Of a stretch of 64,000 nucleotides of DNA, positions 57,243-64,000 are shown piece by piece. Each line of letters opens with the position of its first letter. Within the stretch, counting starts at the first letter, position 1. Under the pieces are notes generated by a model, which made no database searches, had not been told where the DNA came from, and was given only the letters and a program-made list of their open reading frames with translations. A program made the position numbers and the translations under genes. The stretch is from Salimicrobium album. GTDB lineage: Bacteria; Bacillota; Bacilli; Bacillales; Halobacillaceae. The stretch is taken from NCBI RefSeq assembly GCF_900107115.1, contig NZ_FNOS01000002.1, forward strand, positions 62,001 to 126,000, in the 5' to 3' direction.

Positions 57243-58991
57243 ATGTCGAATAAAAACATAGTCATCATCGGGGGAGGCCTGGCCGGTCTGATGGCGACAA
57301 TCAAAGCAGCAGAAGAAGGAGTACACGTAGATTTGTTGTCACTTGTACCCGTGAAACGTTCCCACTCCGTCTGTGCCCAGGGTGGCATCAACGGAGCAGT
57401 GGATACGAAAGGGGAAGGGGATTCTCCATGGAAACACTTCGATGACACGGTGTACGGCGGAGACTTTCTTGCTAACCAGCCGCCTGTTAAAGCGATGTGT
57501 GATGCCGCGCCCGGAATCATTCACCTGCTTGATCGTATGGGGGTAATGTTCAACCGTACACCTGAAGGGCTGTTGGATTTCCGCCGTTTCGGAGGTACAC
57601 AGCATCACCGTACAGCGTATGCAGGAGCTACGACCGGTCAGCAATTGCTTTATGCACTTGATGAGCAGGTTCGCAGACATGAAGTGAACGGTCTTGTTAC
57701 AAAATACGAAGGTTGGGAATTCCTCTCGGCTATCATTGACGACAAAGGAATAAGCCGTGGAGCAGTCGCTCAGGACATCCACAGCCATGAAATCAGAGAC
57801 TTTCCTGCTGATGCAATGATCCTGGCAACCGGGGGACCGGGGATTATTTTCGGAAAATCCACGAACTCTATCATCAATACCGGATCTGCTGCCGGTGCTT
57901 TATACCAGCAGGGAGTTAAATACGCAAATGGTGAGTTCATCCAGATCCACCCTACTGCTATTCCGGGCGATGACAAACTTCGTCTTATGAGTGAGTCGGC
58001 ACGCGGGGAAGGCGGCCGCGTATGGACATACAAAGACGGGGAACCATGGTACTTCCTCGAAGAGAAGTATCCTGCTTACGGGAACCTCGTACCACGTGAT
58101 ATCGCGACCCGTGAAATATTCGACGTCTGTGTAAATCAGAAACTCGGTATAAACGGAGAAAACATGGTTTATCTGGATCTTTCTCATAAAGATGCCAAAG
58201 AGCTTGATGTTAAACTTGGCGGGATTATCGAGATTTACGAAAAATTCGTCGGTGAGGATCCTCGTAAAGTACCGATGAAAATATTCCCTGCTGTACACTA
58301 TTCCATGGGCGGAATGTGGGTAGACATCAACCAGATGACGAACATCCCCGGTATTTTCGCAGCCGGAGAATGTGATTTTACGCAGCACGGCGGAAACCGT
58401 CTTGGCGCCAACTCTCTGCTATCTTCCATTTATGGAGGAATGGTAGCCGGTCCGAGTGCAGTAAGATATTCCGAAGGTCTTGATGAACATGTGGAAGATA
58501 TGGATAGAGAAGTGTTCGATAAACACCTTCAGACAGAGCAGGATCGTTTCGAGGAAATTATGAAAATGGATGGAGATGAGAACGCCTACCAGATTCATAA
58601 AGAACTCGGGGAATGGATGACAGACTACGTGACTGTGGTCCGGGACAACGAAAACCTTCTGAAAACGGACGAAAAGATCAAAGAACTGATGGAACGTTAT
58701 AAACGTATCAATATCAACGATACGTCCCGTTGGAGTAACCAGGGAGCCATGTTCACCCGTCAGCTTGATAATATGCTGCAACTGGCAAGAGTGATCACCC
58801 TTGGAGCTTATAACCGAAACGAAAGCCGCGGTGCGCACTTCAAACCTGAATTTCCGGACCGTAACGACGAAGATTTCCTCAAGACTACAATCGCAACATA
58901 TGATAAGGAAAACAACGAGCCGATCATCAGCTATGAAGAGGTGGACACGTCATTAATCGAACCGCGTAAGCGCGATTATTCCAAGAGTTAA
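57243..58991 (+). CDS. sdhA: Succinate dehydrogenase flavoprotein subunit
   Basis: 582 residues (B. subtilis 586). FAD-binding VIIGGGLAGLMATIKAAEEG, covalent flavin site in RSHSVCAQGGINGA, substrate-site segments GGTQHHRTAYAGATTG, the catalytic Arg region RIQIHPTAIPG / LMSESARGEGG, and GECDFTQHGGNRLGANSLL. C-terminal helical domain. Oxidises succinate to fumarate. AAGGGAGTG precedes the ATG. Confidence 0.96.
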   Translation: MSNKNIVIIGGGLAGLMATIKAAEEGVHVDLLSLVPVKRSHSVCAQGGINGAVDTKGEGDSPWKHFDDTVYGGDFLANQPPVKAMCDAAPGIIHLLDRMGVMFNRTPEGLLDFRRFGGTQHHRTAYAGATTGQQLLYALDEQVRRHEVNGLVTKYEGWEFLSAIIDDKGISRGAVAQDIHSHEIRDFPADAMILATGGPGIIFGKSTNSIINTGSAAGALYQQGVKYANGEFIQIHPTAIPGDDKLRLMSESARGEGGRVWTYKDGEPWYFLEEKYPAYGNLVPRDIATREIFDVCVNQKLGINGENMVYLDLSHKDAKELDVKLGGIIEIYEKFVGEDPRKVPMKIFPAVHYSMGGMWVDINQMTNIPGIFAAGECDFTQHGGNRLGANSLLSSIYGGMVAGPSAVRYSEGLDEHVEDMDREVFDKHLQTEQDRFEEIMKMDGDENAYQIHKELGEWMTDYVTVVRDNENLLKTDEKIKELMERYKRININDTSRWSNQGAMFTRQLDNMLQLARVITLGAYNRNESRGAHFKPEFPDRNDEDFLKTTIATYDKENNEPIISYEEVDTSLIEPRKRDYSKS

Positions 58992-59008
58992 TAAGGAGGT
59001 CCTTCATC

Positions 59009-59767
59009 GTGAGTGAAGAGAAGAATATTACATTTGTCGTCACAAGACAGGATGAACCTGAAAGTGAACCGTACAAAGAAACATTTGTCGTCCCATACCG
59101 TCAAAATATGAACGTCATCTCAGGGTTGATGGAAATCAGAAGAAACCCTGTTAATGCAGACGGAGAAGCTACTACTCCGATATTCTGGGAAATGGGTTGT
59201 CTGGAAGAAGTATGTGGTGCCTGTTCCATGATTATCAACGGAGAGCCGAGACAGTCCTGTACGGCACTCGTAGATCAGCTGGAACAGCCTATCCATCTCG
59301 AACCTATGAATACATTCCCGGTCACCCGTGACCTTGCCGTCGATCGTAGCCGCATGTTCGACTCTCTGAAGAAAGTCAAAGCATGGGTACCTATTGACGG
59401 AACATACGATCTTGGCCCGGGACCGCGGATTGCCGAAACAAAACGTCAGTGGGCGTATGAACTTTCCAAGTGTATGAGTTGCGGTGTATGCCTGGAAGCC
59501 TGCCCGAACGTGAACAGTAAGTCCGATTTCATCGGTCCTGCTGCTCTATCTCAGGTTCGCCTGTTCAATTCCCATCCTACCGGGGAGATGCACAAGAGTG
59601 AGCGTCTCCAGTCCATTATGGATGAAGAAGGTATCATGGGCTGCGGGAACGCGCAGAACTGCGTAGAGGTTTGTCCTAAGGGAATTCCTTTGACTACGTC
59701 ACTGGCTGCCCTTTATCGTGACACGGCAGTCGAATCGTTCAAAAGCTTTTTCGGAAGCGATAAATAA
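59009..59767 (+). CDS. sdhB: Succinate dehydrogenase iron-sulfur subunit
   Basis: 252 residues, GTG start after AATAAGGAGG. N-terminal [2Fe-2S] domain with CLEEVCGACSMIINGEPRQSC, then a ferredoxin-like domain with CMSCGVCLEACPN and the second set CGNAQNCVEVCP for the [4Fe-4S] and [3Fe-4S] clusters. Links SdhA to the hemes in SdhC. Last gene of the operon, followed by a strong terminator. Confidence 0.96.
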   Translation: MSEEKNITFVVTRQDEPESEPYKETFVVPYRQNMNVISGLMEIRRNPVNADGEATTPIFWEMGCLEEVCGACSMIINGEPRQSCTALVDQLEQPIHLEPMNTFPVTRDLAVDRSRMFDSLKKVKAWVPIDGTYDLGPGPRIAETKRQWAYELSKCMSCGVCLEACPNVNSKSDFIGPAALSQVRLFNSHPTGEMHKSERLQSIMDEEGIMGCGNAQNCVEVCPKGIPLTTSLAALYRDTAVESFKSFFGSDK

Positions 59768-59778
59768 TTTTTTACTGG

Positions 59779-59815
59779 AGGCTGTGTCCGAAGTGGACAC
59801 AGCCTTTCTATTTTA
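59779..59815 (+). terminator. Terminator after sdhB
   Basis: Perfect 10-bp stem GGCTGTGTCC / GGACACAGCC (59780-59789 with 59795-59804), then T-rich sequence. It separates sdhCAB from the two-component genes. Confidence 0.9.
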
Positions 59816-59842
59816 TTAAGATACTGGAAGGGAGGGGTCGGT

Positions 59843-61987
59843 GTGTGTAAACGGTGGATGTATTATATATTGGGTCTTGTGCTTTTGCTTGGTGTCACGT
59901 TGATGGTTTCCTCTATTTCCGGGGAATTGTATACTCTACCTGAAGAAAGGACAGGGGCGAAGCTCATTCTTTATTCGGCTGTGCCTTCGTCTTATTACTA
60001 TGTCTTTTTCTTTGTAATCATTCCATCACTGTATTTCGTGACTACAGTAATGATCAGTGCATTCATTCATCGCCGTATCGCCGATACTTTTTCCATACGG
60101 CTGTTGATAGCTTTTCTTCTGACACTGGCGCTTGGTTACGTCAGCGCAGGCGGAGCAGTACAGGGACTCGCTTTCAGTACGTTGGTGAACTCCTCGGCAT
60201 TTATCAGTGCCCCGGTTATATTCATACATTTTCTGTACAGGTACTTTGCAGAGATAAAAGTTTATTTTTTCACTAAAAGGATTTACCAGACAGGTTACGT
60301 GGTGCTTTCCGGATCGCTTATGATGGATGTTTACCGGTTTTTGAGCAGAGAGTCTCCTTTCTGGATAGACCAGATCCAGTATTTCGTACTTCTGACTTTT
60401 TATATATTCATCTTTATCGTAGTCTGCAGAGGAGCTTTCCGACTTCGGACTTCATCCTACCGGTCTTTCTTCAAGTACATAAGTTTCGGGGTGTCTCTTT
60501 CGTTCGCACCCTACCTGATTTTTTATCTCGTTCCTAAATTATTTACAGGTGTACCGATAATCGGAATCGAAATAGCTGTGTTTTTCCTTATAGCGCTCCC
60601 GATAACGTTTCTTTACTTATTATCGAAACAGAAGTTGATCGATATTAACTTTATTATCCGCAGGTTGAGGCATCACGCTTTTCTTTCTCTGCTGCCGAGT
60701 TTTCTTATAGCTATTATGGCAAATCTGATTGTAGACTGGACGTTTTCCCTTGAACCCTTTCTGCAGCTTTTGTTCGCAGGAGTAGTGGTGCTTACACTTA
60801 TTATGACGTTTGCAGAGGTTATGGACTTCCGGATGCAGAGCGGACTGTTTTCCGACAGAGGTAATTTTCAGGAAAGTCTGCATAAGCTGATGAAGAATTT
60901 CAAAGATCAATACAGCGTAGGTGACTTGATGAATGAAGTGTGCCATGAGATTACGAAAACGCTGAAATTAACTTATACCAACGCATACTCCTATCACACG
61001 AAAGACGGCATGTTCTGTGTGAATGAGCCGATTCCTGAAAACCTGCTCCGGCATCTGAAAAACAGCATGCATAATAGAAAACTTACAGTAGGAGAAATAG
61101 TGGAGACGAGGAGAGGATTCGGTTTCGTAATAGCTGAGTCCCTTAACAAAGTAACCGTCATCTATAGTACGGGGAAACAGGATTTCACTTCTCTTAACCG
61201 GGAAGAAAGGAAATATCTTCAAATCATTTCCATGAACGCGAATATAGCCATTGAAAACATGAGTCACATCGAAGAATTGATGAAGCAGCTGCAGAAAGTG
61301 AAGAGTAAGAATACCGACCAGTACCCGGCCTGGCTGTCGAGGCTCCTTTTTCAAATAGCCGAGGATCAGCGGGAACAGCTGTCCATCGATATTCATGATA
61401 CCGTGTTGCAGGAATTGCTATACCTGTATCGTCGTATGGATGAACTACATACAAACAGGGAGGAACTGCCGCTTACTTTGCGCACCGAGCTTTCCGTATA
61501 TAAAGAACAATTGCTCGACAGTATACATCTGACCAGGGAGACGTGCAGTGAACTACGGCCGACCTTTTTGAAAGAAATCGGGCTCATACAGTCTCTGGAC
61601 AGTCTCATTCAGCAATATCAGTTGCGTTCGAATTTCACCGTTTATTTTTGTGCAGAAGATTTTCATTCCGAACTCGATCAGGAGATGATCCTTACTACAT
61701 ATCGTATCGTACAGGAGCTGCTGGCGAATGCTGTGAAGCACAGTGAAGCGAAGCATGTACATCTTTATTTAGCCGGAAATGAAGAAGAGGTTACGTTGCG
61801 TTATGAAGATGATGGGGTGGGGATGGAAAATAAATACGAATGGAATGCCTTCACTCACATAGGACTATCCGGTATAGAACATCGGGTGAATGGACTCAGA
61901 GGATCTCTTCACATCAATACAGCTGAATACGAAGGTTTCAGAATGGAAGTTGGTTTTCCGCTGAAAGAGAAGGAGTGTAAAGAATGA
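59843..61987 (+). CDS. ComP-like sensor histidine kinase
   Basis: 714 residues (B. subtilis ComP 769). About ten membrane helices: helix 1 near 7-25, a short outside loop of about 25 residues instead of a PDZ-like domain, then helices up to about residue 325, with the loop KLIDINFIIRRLRHHA before the last pair. A linker GAF-like region (about 355-490) follows, then HisKA_3 with H518 in SIDIHDTVLQELLYLY, and HATPase_c (LLANAVKHS, DDGVGM, GLSGIEHRV). This is the HPK7/LuxR-partner architecture of ComP. GTG start after GGGAGGGG. Overlaps the regulator gene by four bases. No comQ or comX is encoded beside it. Confidence 0.8.
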   Translation: MCKRWMYYILGLVLLLGVTLMVSSISGELYTLPEERTGAKLILYSAVPSSYYYVFFFVIIPSLYFVTTVMISAFIHRRIADTFSIRLLIAFLLTLALGYVSAGGAVQGLAFSTLVNSSAFISAPVIFIHFLYRYFAEIKVYFFTKRIYQTGYVVLSGSLMMDVYRFLSRESPFWIDQIQYFVLLTFYIFIFIVVCRGAFRLRTSSYRSFFKYISFGVSLSFAPYLIFYLVPKLFTGVPIIGIEIAVFFLIALPITFLYLLSKQKLIDINFIIRRLRHHAFLSLLPSFLIAIMANLIVDWTFSLEPFLQLLFAGVVVLTLIMTFAEVMDFRMQSGLFSDRGNFQESLHKLMKNFKDQYSVGDLMNEVCHEITKTLKLTYTNAYSYHTKDGMFCVNEPIPENLLRHLKNSMHNRKLTVGEIVETRRGFGFVIAESLNKVTVIYSTGKQDFTSLNREERKYLQIISMNANIAIENMSHIEELMKQLQKVKSKNTDQYPAWLSRLLFQIAEDQREQLSIDIHDTVLQELLYLYRRMDELHTNREELPLTLRTELSVYKEQLLDSIHLTRETCSELRPTFLKEIGLIQSLDSLIQQYQLRSNFTVYFCAEDFHSELDQEMILTTYRIVQELLANAVKHSEAKHVHLYLAGNEEEVTLRYEDDGVGMENKYEWNAFTHIGLSGIEHRVNGLRGSLHINTAEYEGFRMEVGFPLKEKECKE

Positions 61988-62643
61988 CGAACGTTTTGAT
62001 CGTCGATGATCATCCTGCAGTAGGGATGGGAACGAAAGCCATGATCGAACAGAACAGTGAAATGAATGTGGACGTAGTGGAAAACCCCGGGGAAGTCGAG
62101 AATCTCGTTTTAAACAATGATTACGACGTTCTGCTGCTTGATTTATATATGCCGGGGATGAACGGTATTGAATTATCGAAACGTGTAAAACAGAAACGGC
62201 CCGATGTAACTGCCATCATCTATACAGGGTTCGACCTGAGTACACATTTTAATATGCTCGTAGAAGCGGAAGTGGAAGGGTTCGTCAGTAAAACGGCTTC
62301 GCAGGAACAACTGCTGACGGCTATAAGATGCGCTATGAGGGATGAGGTAGTGATTCCTCTTCATCTGTTCAGACAGCTGCGCCGTACGGAGGCGAGCGTG
62401 TCGCCGGTACGCATAAACAGAACGAAAGAAGAAGAAGCCCTTTTCCTTAATGAGAAGGAACAGTCGATTTTAAAAGAAGTATCCAACGGGTTCACGAATA
62501 AAACTATTGCGCAAAACCTTCACATGTCTCAGAGGAGTGTGGAATATACACTTACGGGAATTTTCAACAAGCTGGACGTGCGTTCCCGTACGGAGGCGCT
62601 TTATAAAGCTCAGGAACTCGGGCTGATCTCCAAAGCAAAATAA
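61984..62643 (+). CDS. ComA-like LuxR-type response regulator
   Basis: 219 residues. Receiver domain (1 to about 120) with D8-D9, phosphoacceptor D53 in LLLDLYMPGMNG, conserved T in IIYTGFD and K in FVSKTAS. LuxR/GerE HTH (about 155-215): LNEKEQSILKEVSNGFTNKTIAQNLHMSQRSVEYTLTGIFNKLDVRSRTEALYKA, which follows the ComA helix pattern residue for residue over long stretches (GFTN..IA..LH.S.RS.EY.LT.IFNKL.V.SRTEA). DHPAV..GTK at the start also matches ComA. ATG overlaps the kinase stop by four bases. Targets unknown. Confidence 0.82.
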   Translation: MTNVLIVDDHPAVGMGTKAMIEQNSEMNVDVVENPGEVENLVLNNDYDVLLLDLYMPGMNGIELSKRVKQKRPDVTAIIYTGFDLSTHFNMLVEAEVEGFVSKTASQEQLLTAIRCAMRDEVVIPLHLFRQLRRTEASVSPVRINRTKEEEALFLNEKEQSILKEVSNGFTNKTIAQNLHMSQRSVEYTLTGIFNKLDVRSRTEALYKAQELGLISKAK

Positions 62644-62781
62644 TCCGTTCGCATTTCCCGTGGAGACTGCCGGTGTTTTTACTATTTGGGCAGGGGGGAT
62701 GATACCTTTTGTCTTGATATTTTCACAGGAACCTTAGAGAATAGATAACATAGACTTTTGATTTTGTCAGGAGGAACCCAC

Positions 62782-63219
62782 GTGTCCGATCAAATGATAG
62801 AAGATATGGAATTTTATTTGCGTTACGTAGCGGGAGGCGTAAAAGATAAGGGTAGAGAAATTCTGGAAAATTACGAAATAACTCCTCCTCAGTTCGTGGC
62901 GCTTCAGTGGGTTTCGGATGAGATGGGGATTACTATCGGAACTATATCCAGTAAAATGCATCTGGCCCACAGTACTACAACTGATATGATCGATCGTCTG
63001 GAAAAGCTCGGGGTCGTAGAACGAAAAAAAGATGAAACCGACCGAAGAGTGGTACGTGTGTACATATTGCCGGAAGGTGAGAAAGTCATACGGGAAGTGA
63101 TTGATAAACGAAGAGCCTATCTCAAAGATTTGTTTCATGAAGTGGATGAAGAAGAACTGAAGGAGTTTCGCACCCTTATGAAGCATGTATATGAAAAAAT
63201 GAGTAAATTGACAAATTAA
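62782..63219 (+). CDS. ysmB: MarR-family regulator YsmB
   Basis: 145 residues (B. subtilis YsmB 146). MarR winged helix: ITPPQFVALQWVSDEMGITIGTISSKMHLAHSTTTDMIDRLEKLGVVERKKDETDRRVVRVYILPEG, flanked by dimer-forming helices. No ligand is known. The GTG at 62782 follows CAGGAGGAA; the upstream in-frame start has no ribosome site. Directly precedes racE, as in B. subtilis, where gerE sits on its other side. Confidence 0.88.
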   Translation: MSDQMIEDMEFYLRYVAGGVKDKGREILENYEITPPQFVALQWVSDEMGITIGTISSKMHLAHSTTTDMIDRLEKLGVVERKKDETDRRVVRVYILPEGEKVIREVIDKRRAYLKDLFHEVDEEELKEFRTLMKHVYEKMSKLTN

Positions 63220-63241
63220 AGTGAAAAGAAGAGGGATCAGC

Positions 63242-64000
63242 ATGGATCGACCAATTGGAGTTATCGACTCGGGAGTCGGTGGAATGACGGTAGTAAAAGA
63301 GCTTATGAGACAGTTGCCTAAGGAGTCCATCTATTACATAGGTGATACGAAACGCTGTCCATACGGCCCGCGACCGGCAGAGGAAGTCCGTACGTTCACA
63401 TGGGAAATGGTGGAACATCTGAAAAGATATGAAATCAAAATGCTCGTAGTCGCCTGTAATACGGCTACTGCTTTTACGCTGGAGGAACTTCGGGAAAAGC
63501 TCTCCATTCCGGTGCTTGGTGTAATTGAGCCGGGCGCCAGAGCAGCTATTTCGACGAGTGAGAATAAAAGAATCGGAGTCATCGGAACGGAAGGAACGAT
63601 CAACAGTGAATCCTACCCGCAGGCCCTGAAAGCGATCGATGCTTCCATCCGGGTGAACAGTCAGGCCTGTCCCGCCCTGGTGCCCCTGGTCGAACGCGGC
63701 GTGCTGGCAGGATATGAAGCCCATGCTATCGTCCGGACGGAACTTCAGCCTTTGAAAAACAAAAATGGTATCGACACTCTCATACTCGGCTGCACCCATT
63801 ATCCTTTGATTAAAGGGGTGATCCAGCAGGAAATAGGAGGAGCCGTAAAAGTAATCAGCTCCGGAGAAGAGACGGCTCGTGAAGCCAGCCTCATTCTCTC
63901 TTATAATGATCTTTTGGTGCAGAGTGAACAGGAACCATCGTACCGGTTTTACACGACAGGGGATTTCGAAAAGTTCAAAATGATCGCAACGGAATGGTTT
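63242..64000 (+). CDS. racE: Glutamate racemase (3' end cut by window)
   Basis: 253 codons are visible without a stop, so the gene runs past the right edge (full length about 270). Motifs: GVIDSGVGGMTVVKEL with the first catalytic Asp/Ser region, YIGDTKRCPYGPR, catalytic Cys72 in VVACNTATA and Cys184 in LILGCTHYPL. Makes D-glutamate for peptidoglycan. The ATG follows AGAAGAGGG. 22 bases after ysmB, so the two form a unit. Confidence 0.93.
   Translation, partial: MDRPIGVIDSGVGGMTVVKELMRQLPKESIYYIGDTKRCPYGPRPAEEVRTFTWEMVEHLKRYEIKMLVVACNTATAFTLEELREKLSIPVLGVIEPGARAAISTSENKRIGVIGTEGTINSESYPQALKAIDASIRVNSQACPALVPLVERGVLAGYEAHAIVRTELQPLKNKNGIDTLILGCTHYPLIKGVIQQEIGGAVKVISSGEETAREASLILSYNDLLVQSEQEPSYRFYTTGDFEKFKMIATEWF

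Noticed and set aside
59768-59842. Possible comX-like peptide gene before the ComP-like kinase
   Set aside because: The 75 bases are taken by the sdhB terminator and the kinase ribosome site; no frame with a start, stop and Trp is present.

Overview
This window is a piece of a low-to-mid-GC Firmicutes chromosome, family Bacillaceae or a close relative. Gene order follows the Bacillus subtilis ytkL-ytoI-dnaE-accDA-pfkA-pyk-citZ-icd-mdh-phoPR-polA-gapB-speD-nrdR-dnaBI-thrS block, joined to the infC-rpmI-rplT, pheST-zapA-polX-mutSB, fadD-fadR-etf-trxA-uvrC-sdhCAB and marR-racE block. Ribosome binding sites are strong AGGAGG types, GTG and TTG starts are common, and promoters are plain sigma-A. 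Many proteins are rich in Asp and Glu, which fits a moderately halophilic lineage such as Salimicrobium or Halobacillus. That genus-level guess is inference only. No mobile element, CRISPR array, tRNA or rRNA was seen. Both end genes are cut: the aminopropyltransferase at the left edge and the glutamate racemase at the right edge.

Layout. 1-4.6 kb: membrane-linked spermidine-synthase-like protein, YtkL hydrolase, the CBS/hot-dog regulator YtoI, YtpI, NrnA. 4.7-19.6 kb: DnaE, then central metabolism (malic enzyme with its GntR regulator, acetyl-CoA carboxylase AccDA, PfkA, Pyk, CitZ, Icd, Mdh and a MaoC-like hydratase). 19.6-26.1 kb: PhoPR, PolA, MutM, CoaE. 26.2-31.1 kb: GapB, SpeD, a conserved unknown, NrdR, and the primosome proteins DnaB and DnaI. 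31.1-41.7 kb: two T-box-controlled tRNA-synthetase units (thrS and pheST) around an L20-leader-controlled infC-rpmI-rplT operon, plus YsdB, a dUTPase, an M42 peptidase and the rRNA methylase YsgA. 41.7-48.4 kb: RnhC, ZapA, CvpA, PolX, MutS2, YshE and an overlooked 24-residue membrane peptide. 48.4-56.3 kb: the beta-oxidation and electron-transfer-flavoprotein regulon under FadR, TrxA, UvrC, YslB. 56.5-64 kb: succinate dehydrogenase, a ComP/ComA-like two-component system, a MarR regulator and RacE.

How it works together. Carbon flow is tied together by visible cis-sites: a perfect catabolite-responsive element before pfkA-pyk, weaker ones before citZ and sdhCAB, a CcpN-like box on the gapB promoter, a FadR/GntR-type operator just downstream of the malic-enzyme promoter, and a 20-bp FadR box on the fadR-fadB-etfBA promoter. 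Aminoacylation genes respond to uncharged tRNA through T-boxes, and infC begins with the autoregulatory AUU codon.

The most interesting signals are two. First, a complete ComP-like kinase and ComA-like regulator lie between sdhB and the marR-racE pair, where B. subtilis carries gerE, and no comQ or comX is next to them. Second, every sporulation gene that B. subtilis carries inside these syntenic blocks (ytrH/ytrI, ytvI, ytaF, ytxC, sspI, gerE) is missing while its neighbours are intact, which suggests that the lineage no longer sporulates.
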